DNA of 64,000 bases from Streptomyces sp. H27-H5 (GCF_026627505.1 NZ_JAPNLK010000047.1:1-64000), one strand, 5' to 3'. Shown: positions 42,442 through 51,496, counted from the first letter of the stretch. Program-made: numbers and translations. Notes: generated from the sequence alone by a model not told the origin.

Positions 42442-43592
42442 CGAGCATCGACACCACCGCCGCAGCACGTACACGTACAGGAACCAGAGGAGAGCCAGTG
42501 AACCCGGGGAATCCGGCTGTCGAGAACGCGGATGCCAGTGTGGGCACGGCCGGTGGGGAGAAGGCGGACACCGTCGCCCTGCTGGAGCGTGGCCGCGCAC
42601 TGTCGACGCCCGCGCTCCGCGCCGCCGTGGAACGGCTCGCATCGCCCATGGACACCGTCGCCGCCTACCACTTCGGCTGGATCGACGCCCACGGCAACCC
42701 GGCGGACGGCGACGGGGGCAAGGCGATCCGCCCCGCCCTCGCCCTGCTCTCCGCGGAGGCCGCGGGCGCGGCGCCCGAGGTCGGCATCCCGGGCGCCGCG
42801 GCCGTCGAGCTCGTCCACAACTTCTCGCTGCTGCACGACGACCTGATGGACGGCGACGAACAGCGCCGCCACCGCGACACCGTGTGGAAGGTGCACGGCC
42901 CGGCCCTCGCGATCCTCGTCGGCGACGCGCTCTTCGCCCTCGCCAACGAGATCCTGCTGGAACTGGGCACCGTCGAGGCCGGGCGCGCCACGCGCCGGTT
43001 GACCACCGCCAGCCGCAAGCTCATCGACGGCCAGGCCCAGGACATCTCGTACGAGCACCGCGAGCGCGTCAGCGTCGAGGAGTGCCTGGAGATGGAGGGC
43101 AACAAGACCGGCGCCCTGCTCGCCTGCGCCGTCTCGATCGGCGCGGTGCTCGGCGGCGCGGACGACCGCACCGCCGACAAGCTGGAGGAGTACGGCTACC
43201 ACCTCGGCCTCGCCTTCCAGGCCGTCGACGACCTGCTCGGCATCTGGGGCGACCCGGAGAGCACCGGCAAGCAGACGTGGAGCGACCTGCGCCAGCGCAA
43301 GAAGTCCCTGCCGGTCGTCGCCGCCCTCGCGGCCGGGGGCCCGGCGGCCGAGGAACTCGGCGAACTGCTCGCCGCCGACGCCAAGAGCAACGACTTCGAG
43401 AACTTCTCGGAGGAGGAGTTCGCGGCCCGCGCCGCCCTGATCGACGCCGCGGGCGGCCGCGAGTGGACCGCCGAGGAAGCGCGCCGCCAGCACACGATCG
43501 CCATCCGCGCGCTCGATGACGTCGACATGCCCCAGCGGGTGCGCGAACAGCTCGTCGCCCTCGCCGACTTCGTCGTCGTGCGCAAGAGGTGA
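42438..43592 (+). CDS. Polyprenyl (farnesyl/geranylgeranyl) diphosphate synthase
   Basis: 384 residues. The first Asp-rich motif is LLHDDLMDGDEQRR (Asp134, 135, 138), and the second is QAVDDLLGIWGDPESTGK. The residues before the first motif, VELVHNFSL, fit a short-chain trans-prenyl synthase, so farnesyl diphosphate for squalene is expected. The ATG at 42438 overlaps the hpnE stop and has AGGAGG upstream. A GTG at 42498 with its own ribosome site (GAGGAGAG) is an alternative that removes 20 variable residues. The last 40 residues form a helical tail ending ADFVVVRKR. Confidence 0.92.
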   Translation: MTSIDTTAAARTRTGTRGEPVNPGNPAVENADASVGTAGGEKADTVALLERGRALSTPALRAAVERLASPMDTVAAYHFGWIDAHGNPADGDGGKAIRPALALLSAEAAGAAPEVGIPGAAAVELVHNFSLLHDDLMDGDEQRRHRDTVWKVHGPALAILVGDALFALANEILLELGTVEAGRATRRLTTASRKLIDGQAQDISYEHRERVSVEECLEMEGNKTGALLACAVSIGAVLGGADDRTADKLEEYGYHLGLAFQAVDDLLGIWGDPESTGKQTWSDLRQRKKSLPVVAALAAGGPAAEELGELLAADAKSNDFENFSEEEFAARAALIDAAGGREWTAEEARRQHTIAIRALDDVDMPQRVREQLVALADFVVVRKR

Positions 43593-43725
43593 TCGCCACC
43601 CGTACGTGGATATGAATCGCGAGTCGCCGGCCGGCGCCGCCGTCTAACGGGCATCACGCCCGGGCGCGCACCGGCCGACGGCAGACCCCAGCACAGCAGA
43701 GGACACTGCAACGTAAGGGGAAGCC

Positions 43726-45924
43726 ATGACAGCGACGACCGACGGTGGTGCGGGTTCCCGCGGCACCGGACCGGACCACGGCACCGCGACGCACACGGCG
43801 GCCGCCACCACGGGGCCGCCTGGCCCGGCACCGGCCGGGGTCCGGGAACGCCCGAACCCCGGGACACCCCCCGGCCCGACACCGACCGGATCCGCGACGA
43901 CGACGGGATCCACGACATCGACCGGATCCGTGACATCGCCCGGATCGGTCACGACGGGACCTTCGACACCGATCGGGTCCGCGTGGCCCGGTGGGGTCGA
44001 GGACGCACGGGAGGCCGCACAGCGCGCCGTCCGCAACCTGCTGGGCCGCCAGGACCCGGCCGGCTGGTGGAAGGGCGACCTGGAGACCAACGTCACCATG
44101 GACGCGGAGGACCTGCTGCTGCGGCAGTTCCTCGGCATCCGGGACGAGGCCACCACCCAGGCCGCGGCCCTGTTCATCCGCGGCGAGCAGGAGAGCGACG
44201 GCACCTGGGCCACCTTCCACGGGGGCCCGTCCGACCTCTCCGCCACCATCGAGGCGTACGTGGCCCTGCGCCTCGCCGGCGACGACCCGGACGCCCCGCA
44301 CATGGCCCGCGCCTCCGCCTGGATCCGGGGCCACGGAGGCATCGCGGCCGCCCGGGTCTTCACCCGGATCTGGCTCGCGCTCTTCGGCTGGTGGAGCTGG
44401 GACCACCTCCCCGAACTGCCACCCGAGTTGGTCTTCCTCCCGTCCTGGATGCCCCTGAACATCTACGACTTCGGCTGCTGGGCCCGCCAGACCATCGTCC
44501 CGCTCACCGTGGTCTCCGCACTGCGGCCGGTGCGCCCGGCGCCATTCGCGCTGGACGAACTGCACGCCGATGCCCGGGCGCCCTACCCGGCGGTGAAGCT
44601 CGCCCCGGTGGCGAGTTGGGACGGGCTCTTCCAGCGGATGGACAAGGCCCTGCACGTCTACCGGCGCTTCGCACCGCGCCGGGTGCGCGAGGCGGCGATG
44701 GCCGCCGCCGGCCGGTGGATCGTCGACCGGCAGGAGAGCGACGGCTGTTGGGGCGGCATCCAGCCGCCCGCCGTGTACTCCGTCATCGCCCTCCACCTGC
44801 TCGGCCACGACCTCCGGCACCCGGTGATGCGGGCGGGGCTGGAGTCGCTCGACCGGTTCGCCGTCTGGCGCGAGGACGGCGCCAGGATGATCGAGGCCTG
44901 CCAGTCGCCGGTCTGGGACACCTGCCTCGCCGCCATCGCGCTGGCCGACGCGGGCGTACCGCCCGACCACCCGGCCCTCGTCAAGGCGGCCGACTGGATG
45001 CTCGGCGAGGAGATCACCCGCACCGGTGACTGGGCCGTGCGGCGCCCCGGACTCGCCCCCGGTGGTTGGGCGTTCGAGTTCCACAACGACAACTACCCCG
45101 ACATCGACGACACCGCCGAGGTGGTCCTGGCCCTGCGCCGGATCCGCCATCCCGAGCCCGCACGCGTCGAGGCCGCCATCGCCCGAGGGGTGGCCTGGAC
45201 GCTCGGCATGCAGTCCCGCAACGGAGCCTGGGGCGCCTTCGACGCCGACAACACCAGCCCGTACCCCAACAAGTTGCCGTTCTGCGACTTCGGCGAGGTC
45301 ATCGACCCCCCGTCGGCCGACGTCACCGCCCACGTCGTGGAGATGCTCGCCGTCGAGGGGAGGTCCGCCGAGCCGCGCACCCGGCGTGGCATCGCCTGGC
45401 TCCTGGCCGAACAGGAGCCGGAGGGCGGCTGGTTCGGCCGCTGGGGCACCAACTACGTGTACGGAACCGGCTCGGTGGTCCCCGCCCTGACGGCCGCCGG
45501 GATGCCCGTCTCGCACCCCGCGATCAGGCGGGCGGTGGGCTGGCTGGAGACCGTACAGAACGAGGACGGCGGCTGGGGCGAGGACCAGCGGTCCTACCAC
45601 GACCCGTCATGGGCCGGGAAGGGCGCCTCCACCCCCTCGCAGACCGCCTGGGCGCTCATGGCGCTGCTGTCGGCCGGCGAACGCGACGGCGCGGCGGTGG
45701 AACGGGGCATCGCGTACCTGGTCCGGACCCAGGAGGAGGACGGATCCTGGGACGAGCCCTACTTCACCGGCACCGGCTTCCCCTGGGACTTCTCCATCAA
45801 CTACCACCTGTACCGGCAGGTCTTCCCGCTCACCGCTCTCGGCCGCTACCTGTACGGCGAACCCTTCGGCCCGGACGGCCGGTCGGACGGACCGGCCGGG
45901 GCCCTCGCGCGGGAGCCCCGATGA
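43726..45924 (+). CDS. shc: Squalene-hopene cyclase
   Basis: 732 residues. The acid DXDD motif is Asp459-Ile-Asp461-Asp462 in NYPDIDDTAEVVLALRRI. Several QW repeats are visible (QESDGCWGGIQPP, QSRNGAWGAFDADN, EQEPEGGWFGRWG, QNEDGGWGEDQRS, QEEDGSWDEPYFTG). It cyclises squalene to hopene on the membrane. The first 85 residues are an extra Thr/Gly/Ser-rich stretch from an 18-base repeat and are not part of the fold. AAGGGGA precedes the ATG. A 133-base gap separates it from the prenyl synthase gene, and the stop overlaps hpnG. Confidence 0.95.
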   Translation: MTATTDGGAGSRGTGPDHGTATHTAAATTGPPGPAPAGVRERPNPGTPPGPTPTGSATTTGSTTSTGSVTSPGSVTTGPSTPIGSAWPGGVEDAREAAQRAVRNLLGRQDPAGWWKGDLETNVTMDAEDLLLRQFLGIRDEATTQAAALFIRGEQESDGTWATFHGGPSDLSATIEAYVALRLAGDDPDAPHMARASAWIRGHGGIAAARVFTRIWLALFGWWSWDHLPELPPELVFLPSWMPLNIYDFGCWARQTIVPLTVVSALRPVRPAPFALDELHADARAPYPAVKLAPVASWDGLFQRMDKALHVYRRFAPRRVREAAMAAAGRWIVDRQESDGCWGGIQPPAVYSVIALHLLGHDLRHPVMRAGLESLDRFAVWREDGARMIEACQSPVWDTCLAAIALADAGVPPDHPALVKAADWMLGEEITRTGDWAVRRPGLAPGGWAFEFHNDNYPDIDDTAEVVLALRRIRHPEPARVEAAIARGVAWTLGMQSRNGAWGAFDADNTSPYPNKLPFCDFGEVIDPPSADVTAHVVEMLAVEGRSAEPRTRRGIAWLLAEQEPEGGWFGRWGTNYVYGTGSVVPALTAAGMPVSHPAIRRAVGWLETVQNEDGGWGEDQRSYHDPSWAGKGASTPSQTAWALMALLSAGERDGAAVERGIAYLVRTQEEDGSWDEPYFTGTGFPWDFSINYHLYRQVFPLTALGRYLYGEPFGPDGRSDGPAGALAREPR
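43879..43968 (+). repeat. 18-base imperfect tandem repeats in the 5' part of shc
   Basis: Four units of consensus ACATCGACCGGATCCGTG begin at 43879, 43897, 43915 and 43933, with a degenerate fifth. They encode TPTGSA, TTTGST, TSTGSV and TSPGSV, a flexible linker ahead of the cyclase fold. The period keeps the reading frame. Confidence 0.7.
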
Positions 45925-46589
45925 CCGCGGCCCGGCCCCCCGGGACCGACCCCGCGTTGCTGGTCGCCTGCGCCCTGCACATCGAACGCCTGGCCCTGCG
46001 CGGCGGCGACGAACGCGGCTCGCCCGCCCCGTACACCGTCCTGCGGACCGGCATGGGCCCGCGCGCCGCCGACGAGGCCGTCGGCCGGGCGCTCACCGGC
46101 CCCGGGATGGAACGGGCCGCCGTGCTCGCCACCGGCTTCTGCGCCGGACTGGTACCCGGCATGAACCCGGGCGACCTCGTCGTCGCCGAGGAGACCCGGG
46201 ACCCTCGCGGCACCGTCGCCTGCGACGGCACCGCCCTGCTCGCCGAGGCACTGGCCCGGGCCGTACCCGGCCGGACCGTGCACCTCGGCGCGTTGACCGG
46301 ATCCGACCACGTGGTCCGCGGCCAGGAGCGCGCGCACCTGCGCGCCACCGGCGCCGTCGCGGTCGACATGGAATCGGCGGCCACCCTGTGGACCGCCGCC
46401 CGCGGCCCCACCGCGGAACCCGGCGCGAACCGCCCGGTTGCGGCCGTCCGGGTGATCGTGGACGCTCCGGAGCACGAGCTCGTCCGTATCGGCACGGTGC
46501 GCGGAGGAATATCGGCTTTCCGCGTGTTGCGTGCCGTACTGCCCGCGTTTCATGACTGGCACCGTTCTTTGCTGCTCCCCAGGAGGTGA
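45921..46589 (+). CDS. hpnG: HpnG-like phosphorylase/nucleosidase
   Basis: 222 residues of the nucleoside phosphorylase fold. Family segments are YTVLRTGMGPRAADEAV, AAVLATGFCAGLVPGMNPGD and the substrate-binding VAVDMESAATLWTAA. In hopanoid clusters HpnG releases adenine from adenosylhopane to give ribosylhopane, directly after HpnH. The ATG overlaps the shc stop (ATGA). The hpnH start lies six bases after its stop. Confidence 0.9.
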   Translation: MTAARPPGTDPALLVACALHIERLALRGGDERGSPAPYTVLRTGMGPRAADEAVGRALTGPGMERAAVLATGFCAGLVPGMNPGDLVVAEETRDPRGTVACDGTALLAEALARAVPGRTVHLGALTGSDHVVRGQERAHLRATGAVAVDMESAATLWTAARGPTAEPGANRPVAAVRVIVDAPEHELVRIGTVRGGISAFRVLRAVLPAFHDWHRSLLLPRR

Positions 46590-46594
46590 GCCAG

Positions 46595-47626
46595 ATGGCC
46601 ATGCCGTTGCGACAGTCCATCAGGGTCGGGACCTATCTTCTCGAACAGAAGCTCCGCAAGGTCGAGAAGTTCCCTTTGATCGTCGAACTGGAGCCGCTCT
46701 ACGCCTGCAACCTGGCCTGCGAGGGGTGCGGGAAGATCCAGCACCCGGCCGGCGTCCTCAAGCAGCGCATGCCGGTCGCCCAGGCGGTCGGCGCCGTCCT
46801 GGAGTCCGGGGCGCCCATGGTCTCCATCGCGGGTGGCGAGCCCTTGATGCACCCGCAGATCCACGAGATCGTCCGTCAATTGGTGGCCAAGCGGAAGTAC
46901 GTCTTCCTCTGCACCAACGCGATGCTCCTCCGCAAGAAGATCGAGAAGTTCACCCCGTCCCCCTATTTCGCGTTCGCCGTGCACATCGACGGCCTGCGCG
47001 AGCGCCACGACGAGTCCGTGGCCAAGGAAGGCGTCTTCGACGAGGCCGTGGCGGCCATCAAGGAGGCGAAGAAGCGCGGATTCCGGGTCACCACGAACTC
47101 CACCTTCTTCAACACCGACACCCCCCAGACCATCATCGAGGTACTGAACTACCTCAATGACGACCTGGAGGTGGACGAGATGATGATCTCGCCCGCCTAC
47201 GCCTACGAAAAGGCGCCCGACCAGGAACACTTCCTCGGAGTGGAACAGACCCGCGAACTCTTCAAGAAGGCCTTCGCGGGCGGCAACCGGCGTCGCTGGC
47301 GGCTCAACCACTCGCCGCTCTTCCTGGACTTCCTGGAAGGCAAGGTCGATTTCCCCTGCACCGCGTGGGCCATTCCGAATTACTCCCTCTTCGGATGGCA
47401 GCGCCCCTGCTATCTGATGAGCGACGGATACGTCCCCACGTACCGGGAGCTGATCGAGGACACCGACTGGAACAAGTACGGCCGGGGCAAGGACCCGCGC
47501 TGCGCGAACTGCATGGCGCACTGCGGCTACGAACCCACCGCGGTCCTCGCCACCATGGGCTCCCTCAAGGAATCCCTGCGCGCGGCCCGGGAGACCATCG
47601 GCGGCAACCGGGGCACGTCGGCATGA
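46595..47626 (+). CDS. hpnH: HpnH, radical SAM adenosyl-hopene transferase
   Basis: 343 residues. The iron-sulfur Cys are 38, 42 and 45 in YACNLACEGCGKIQHP. The SAM-binding segment is VSIAGGEPLMHPQI, and extra Cys near the C-terminus lie in DPRCANCMAHCGYEPTAV. HpnH joins hopene to the 5'-deoxyadenosyl radical. I chose the ATG at 46595 because AGGAGG lies eight bases upstream and the product then begins AMPLRQSIRVGTYLLEQ, as in known HpnH. The stop overlaps the aminotransferase ATG. Confidence 0.95.
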   Translation: MAMPLRQSIRVGTYLLEQKLRKVEKFPLIVELEPLYACNLACEGCGKIQHPAGVLKQRMPVAQAVGAVLESGAPMVSIAGGEPLMHPQIHEIVRQLVAKRKYVFLCTNAMLLRKKIEKFTPSPYFAFAVHIDGLRERHDESVAKEGVFDEAVAAIKEAKKRGFRVTTNSTFFNTDTPQTIIEVLNYLNDDLEVDEMMISPAYAYEKAPDQEHFLGVEQTRELFKKAFAGGNRRRWRLNHSPLFLDFLEGKVDFPCTAWAIPNYSLFGWQRPCYLMSDGYVPTYRELIEDTDWNKYGRGKDPRCANCMAHCGYEPTAVLATMGSLKESLRAARETIGGNRGTSA

Positions 47627-49038
47627 GCGCCGGCCAGGCGGGGGAGGGCGGCCGGGGCACGGGCTTCGACCTCGGCGCCCTGCTGGCCGAACGCGGCGGA
47701 GAGCGGTACGAGCTGCACAGCCGCCACCTCAACCACCAGCTGCCCCGGATGCTGCGCACCATCGGCTTCGACAAGGTCTACGAGCGGGCCGAGGGAGCCC
47801 ACTTCTTCGACGCCGAGGGCAACGACTACCTGGACATGCTGGCCGGGTTCGGGGTGATGGGTCTGGGTCGCCACCACCCCGTGGTCCGGCGTGCCCTGCA
47901 CGACGTGCTGGACGCGCAGCTCGCCGACCTCACCCGCTTCGACTGCCAGCCGCTGCCCGGACTGCTCGCGGAGAAGCTGCTGTCGTACAGTCCGCACCTG
48001 GACCGGGTCTTCTTCGGCAACAGCGGCACCGAGGCGGTGGAGACCGCCCTGAAGTTCGCCCGATACGCCACCGGGCGGCCCAGGGTCCTCTACTGCGACC
48101 ACGCCTTCCACGGGCTCACCACCGGCTCGCTCTCGGTCAACGGGGAGGACGGCTTCCGGGACGGTTTCGCCCCGCTGCTGCCCGACACGAAGATCGCGCT
48201 GGGAGACCTGGCCGCCCTGGAGCGCGAACTGCGGCGGGGCGACGTGGCCGCCCTCGTCGTCGAACCGATCCAGGGCAAGGGCGTGCTGTCCGCCCCGCCC
48301 GGGTTCCTGCTCGCCGCACAGGAACTGCTGCACCGGCACAAGGCGCTGCTGATCGCGGACGAGGTGCAGACCGGTCTCGGACGTACCGGTGACTTCTACG
48401 CCTATCAGCACGAACCCGGCGTGGAACCGGATCTGGTGTGCGTGGCCAAGGCCCTCTCCGGGGGCTACGTGCCCGTCGGCGCCACCCTCGGCAAGGATTG
48501 GATCTTCAAGAAGGTCTACTCCTCGATGGACCGGGTCCTGGTGCACTCCGCCAGCTTCGGATCCAACGCGCAGGCGATGGCGGCCGGACTGGCGGTGCTC
48601 TCCGTCATGGACGACGAGGCGCTCGTGGCCCGTGCGCGATCGACGGGCGACCTGTTGCGCGGGCGGCTCGCCGCCCTGGTGGACGAGTACGAGCTGCTGC
48701 ACGAGGTGCGCGGCCGCGGCCTGATGATCGGCATCGAGTTCGGCCGACCGTCCTCGCTGGGGCTGCGCAGCCGCTGGACGATGCTCCAGGCGGCCCGCAA
48801 GGGGCTCTTCGCGCAGATGGTCGTGGTGCCGCTGCTCCAGAAGCACCGGATCCTCACGCAGGTCTCCGGGGACCACCTTGAGGTCATCAAGCTCATTCCG
48901 CCGCTGATCGTGGACGAGCGGGACGTCGACCGGTTCGTCGGCGCCTTCCGTGAGGTCATGGACGAGGCGCACGGCGGGGGCGGGCTGATGTGGGAGTTCG
49001 GCAGGACGCTGGTGAAGCAGGCCGTCGGCAACCGCTGA
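47623..49038 (+). CDS. hpnO: HpnO-like class III aminotransferase
   Basis: 471 residues, PLP fold type I. Motifs are VFFGNSGTEAVETALKFARY, CDHAFHGLTTGSLSVNG, ALLIADEVQTGLGRTGDFYA and the Schiff-base Lys in LVCVAKALSGGYVPVG. In hopanoid operons it makes aminobacteriohopanetriol from the aldehyde of ribosylhopane. It is coupled to hpnH (ATGA). In the S. coelicolor cluster, as I recall it, ispG and dxs stand between hpnH and this gene; here nothing does. A hairpin follows. Confidence 0.92.
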   Translation: MSAGQAGEGGRGTGFDLGALLAERGGERYELHSRHLNHQLPRMLRTIGFDKVYERAEGAHFFDAEGNDYLDMLAGFGVMGLGRHHPVVRRALHDVLDAQLADLTRFDCQPLPGLLAEKLLSYSPHLDRVFFGNSGTEAVETALKFARYATGRPRVLYCDHAFHGLTTGSLSVNGEDGFRDGFAPLLPDTKIALGDLAALERELRRGDVAALVVEPIQGKGVLSAPPGFLLAAQELLHRHKALLIADEVQTGLGRTGDFYAYQHEPGVEPDLVCVAKALSGGYVPVGATLGKDWIFKKVYSSMDRVLVHSASFGSNAQAMAAGLAVLSVMDDEALVARARSTGDLLRGRLAALVDEYELLHEVRGRGLMIGIEFGRPSSLGLRSRWTMLQAARKGLFAQMVVVPLLQKHRILTQVSGDHLEVIKLIPPLIVDERDVDRFVGAFREVMDEAHGGGGLMWEFGRTLVKQAVGNR

Positions 49039-49077
49039 CGGCCCGCTCCCACCCGGCGGTGTCCGGCGTCGACGGAA

Positions 49078-49893
49078 TCAGACCGGCTCTTCGAGGAGCC
49101 GGTCCCGCAGCCGGTCGAGGGTCTCGGGCGTCAGCCCGAGACCCTCCGCCAGATAGCCGTCCACGCCGCCCCAGGTCGCGTCGATGACCTCGAACGCGGC
49201 GACCAGGTACTCGGCGCGGGCGTCGAAGAGCGGCGCGAGAAGCGCCATGACCTCGGGCGAACGGGCCTCCGGCGCGTCGCTGCCCCGGCGGACCCGGTAA
49301 CGGTTGTGCGGGGCGTTCGACTCCAGGTAGTCCGCCACGATCACCTCGCGTTCCACCCCGAGCGCGAGCAGGGTGACGGCGATCGACAGGCCGGCCCGGT
49401 CCTTGCCCGCCGCGCAGTGCATCAGCGCGGGGAGGCTCTCCTCGGCGAGGGCGCGGACGACCCGACCGTGTTCGACGGTCCGGTTCCGGATGATGCCGCG
49501 ATAGGAGTTCTCCATCCGGGCGACGGCCTTTCCGTTGCCCAGTACGGCATTCAGTCGGTCGAGGTCGCCGTCGCGGACCATCGTCCAGAACTCCCGACCG
49601 TCGGCGGGATCCGAGAGCGGGATGTTCACGTTCCGCACGCCGGGCAGTTCCACGTCCGGCCCTTCCAGCGCGTGATCGGCGTCGTTGCGGAAGTCGAAGA
49701 CCGTGTGCAGACGGAGCGATACGAGGAACTGTGCATCGGTTTCGGTGGCATGTGCCAGATGTCCGCTTCGGAAGAGTCGTCCTGACCTGACCCTCCGTCC
49801 GTCGGTGGTCGTCAGCCCGCCCACGTCACGGAAGTTGCGCACTCCGGACAGTTCGGGCGTCACGGACGGGGTTCGGGGTATCTGCCGGGTCAA
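49078..49893 (-). CDS. Tyrosine/dual-specificity-type phosphatase (LIP family)
   Basis: 271 residues. The P-loop is ALMHCAAGKDRAGLSIAV with the catalytic Cys, Lys, Asp and Arg that distinguish the lipid-phosphatase-like group (PtpB type). The N-terminus SGVRNFRDVGGLTTTDGRRV with RSGRLFRSGHLA is equally typical. Relatives dephosphorylate phosphotyrosine, phosphoserine or phosphoinositides; the target is unknown. The TTG start has GGAGGA five or six bases upstream. It is convergent with the hopanoid operon. Confidence 0.88.
   Translation of the reverse strand: MTRQIPRTPSVTPELSGVRNFRDVGGLTTTDGRRVRSGRLFRSGHLAHATETDAQFLVSLRLHTVFDFRNDADHALEGPDVELPGVRNVNIPLSDPADGREFWTMVRDGDLDRLNAVLGNGKAVARMENSYRGIIRNRTVEHGRVVRALAEESLPALMHCAAGKDRAGLSIAVTLLALGVEREVIVADYLESNAPHNRYRVRRGSDAPEARSPEVMALLAPLFDARAEYLVAAFEVIDATWGGVDGYLAEGLGLTPETLDRLRDRLLEEPV
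49081..49104. terminator. Hairpin at the end of the hopanoid operon
   Basis: GACCGGCTC (49081-49089) and GAGCCGGTC (49096-49104) are perfectly complementary with the loop TTCGAG. It lies 42 bases after the hpnO stop and inside the 3' end of the convergent phosphatase gene, so it can act on both. Confidence 0.6.
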
Positions 49894-50221
49894 GGGGGTT
49901 CCTCCGCGTCGTCGTGAAGTGTCCGAATTACACTACTTGGGACCAACTTGCCATCAGGGGAGGCGAGATCGCGCCAGGCTCCGTGAGCCAGATCATACGG
50001 TGACCGTGCGTGCCTGATCGCGAAACTCGAATTGCCATGTGGCGCGGGTTGTTGATGGTCCGGAATGGACAGAGGGTGACGGGAATTCCGGCGGCCCCCC
50101 ATGTCTGGGATTCCGTCAGGAAATTCATGGCTTGTTGTGCGTGGCAGGACTCGATTACCTTCGCGATCGATCCGGGTGGACCGCCTAATCCTGCCGCCGC
50201 CCGGGAACCCCACCCGACTAT
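49894..50221. other. Promoter-bearing gap between phosphatase and riboswitch
   Basis: About 330 bases between divergent genes, clearly lower in GC than the surroundings. It should contain the phosphatase promoter (TCCGAATTACACTACTTGG near 49922) and the riboswitch promoter (for example the region of GATTACCTTCGCGATCG near 50153). Short open frames exist on both strands but have no ribosome site or protein-like composition. Confidence 0.5.
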
Positions 50222-50380
50222 TCACGCGCGCGGCAGGAGCGGGGGAACCAGGTAAGCCGCCGTTCCGGGGCCTCGTCTCCGGGACGGCTAGGGGTGAAGC
50301 CGCACTTCGGCCGTCGTCACCGACGCCGATGCGCGACCGGACATCTCCAGTCCGAACCCGACAGCTCACCTCGCAGGCGA
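50222..50380 (+). ncRNA. c-di-AMP riboswitch (ydaO/yuaA class)
   Basis: The conserved blocks of this class appear in order: GCAGGAGCGGGGGAACCAGG (from 50233), GGGGTGAAGCCGC (about 50291), a central variable hairpin, and CCGAACCCGACAGCTCACCT followed by CGCAGGCG just before 50380. The last block is near-invariant in ydaO RNAs. The RNA ends 17 bases before the start of a LysM/M23 peptidase gene. In Streptomyces this class controls resuscitation-promoting factors and cell-wall hydrolases, and c-di-AMP normally switches expression off. Confidence 0.9.
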
Positions 50381-50396
50381 CGGAGAGGAATTCGCC

Positions 50397-51431
50397 ATGC
50401 CCGCAAAGGGTAAGCACCGCCGTCCGAAGACCAGTTCCCTGTCCCGCGGGTTCGCCGCCGCGGGAACCGGCGGCGCGGCACTCGCCCTGCCGCTGATCGG
50501 AGCCGCCGGCGCCCACGCTGCCGGTGCTCCCGCGACCGCCCCCGTCGCCGCGCCCGTGTCGGCCCCGGACGCCGCGCCGGCGGCCGCCCCGCAGGCCCCG
50601 GTGTCCCTCCAGGCCGCCCCCATCGCCGCGAAGGCCGCCCCGACCGTCTACACCGTCGTGTCGGGCGACTACCTCTCGAAGATCGCCGCCGACCGTCAGA
50701 TCTCCGGCGGTTGGGAGCGTCTGTACGCCGACAACCGGCAGGCCGTCGGCTCCGACCCCTCGCTGATCCACCCCGGCCTGAAGCTGACCCTCGGCGCGGC
50801 GGCTCCCGCCACCCGGTCCGCTCCGGCCCCGTCGGAGTCGCAGACGCAGTCGCGCTCCGGCAAGGGTGCCCCCTCCGCTCCGAAGTCGACCGAGCGGTCC
50901 GCCGGCGCGGCTCGGGCCGACTCCGAGGCCGGCTCCGCCGCCAAGGCCCCCGCCAAGCGGCCCGCGGCCTCCGCCGGCCAGGGCGGCGACACCTCCGGCG
51001 ACACCTCCGCGAACACGGGCACGGGCACCGGCTTCGTCGCCCCGGTCGGCGGCGGGATCTCCACCCAGTACCGCGCCTCCGGCGCCATGTGGTCCTCCGG
51101 TTACCACACCGGCGTCGACTTCATCGCGAGCTCCGGCACCACCGTCAAGGCCGTCGGCGCGGGCACCGTGGTCTCCGCCGGATGGGGCGGCGCGTACGGC
51201 AACGAGGTCGTGATCCGGCACGCGGACGGCAGGTACTCGCAGTACGGCCACATGTCCTCGCTGTCCGTCTCGACCGGCCAGGGCGTCACGCCCGGACAGC
51301 GGATCGGGCTCTCCGGCTCCACCGGCAACTCCTCCGGCCCGCACCTCCACTTCGAGATCCGCACCGGCCCGTCCTACGGCTCGGACGTCGACCCGCTGGC
51401 CTACCTGCGCTCGAAGGGCGTCAGCATCTGA
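50397..51431 (+). CDS. Secreted LysM and M23 peptidoglycan endopeptidase
   Basis: 344 residues. A signal region (LSRGFAAAGTGGAALALPLI to AHAAG) is followed by an Ala/Pro linker, a LysM domain near 84-132 (YTVVSGDYLSKIAADRQISG), a second linker with Ser/Lys/Ala, and the M23 domain from about 225. The zinc site is GYHTGVDFIASSG and GPHLHFEIRTG, with the Tyr-Gly-His of SQYGHMSSL. It cuts peptide cross-links in peptidoglycan outside the cell. GGAGAGGA precedes the ATG. The upstream c-di-AMP riboswitch ties its expression to wall stress or germination, and a strong terminator follows. Confidence 0.93.
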   Translation: MPAKGKHRRPKTSSLSRGFAAAGTGGAALALPLIGAAGAHAAGAPATAPVAAPVSAPDAAPAAAPQAPVSLQAAPIAAKAAPTVYTVVSGDYLSKIAADRQISGGWERLYADNRQAVGSDPSLIHPGLKLTLGAAAPATRSAPAPSESQTQSRSGKGAPSAPKSTERSAGAARADSEAGSAAKAPAKRPAASAGQGGDTSGDTSANTGTGTGFVAPVGGGISTQYRASGAMWSSGYHTGVDFIASSGTTVKAVGAGTVVSAGWGGAYGNEVVIRHADGRYSQYGHMSSLSVSTGQGVTPGQRIGLSGSTGNSSGPHLHFEIRTGPSYGSDVDPLAYLRSKGVSI

Positions 51432-51456
51432 CGCACCGCTCGCAGGAGCACGGACA

Positions 51457-51496
51457 CGCGTGAGGCCGGGACCCGAGGGGGTCCCGGCCTCACGCG
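51457..51496 (+). terminator. Strong intrinsic terminator after the M23 gene
   Basis: CGCGTGAGGCCGGGACCC (51457-51474) pairs perfectly over 18 bases with 51479-51496 around the loop GAGG, and is followed by ATTCTTATT. This is the clearest terminator in the window. Confidence 0.92.

Noticed and set aside
50010..50255. 81-codon open frame upstream of and into the riboswitch
   Set aside because: It starts without a ribosome site, lies in a promoter region and ends inside the conserved riboswitch RNA.
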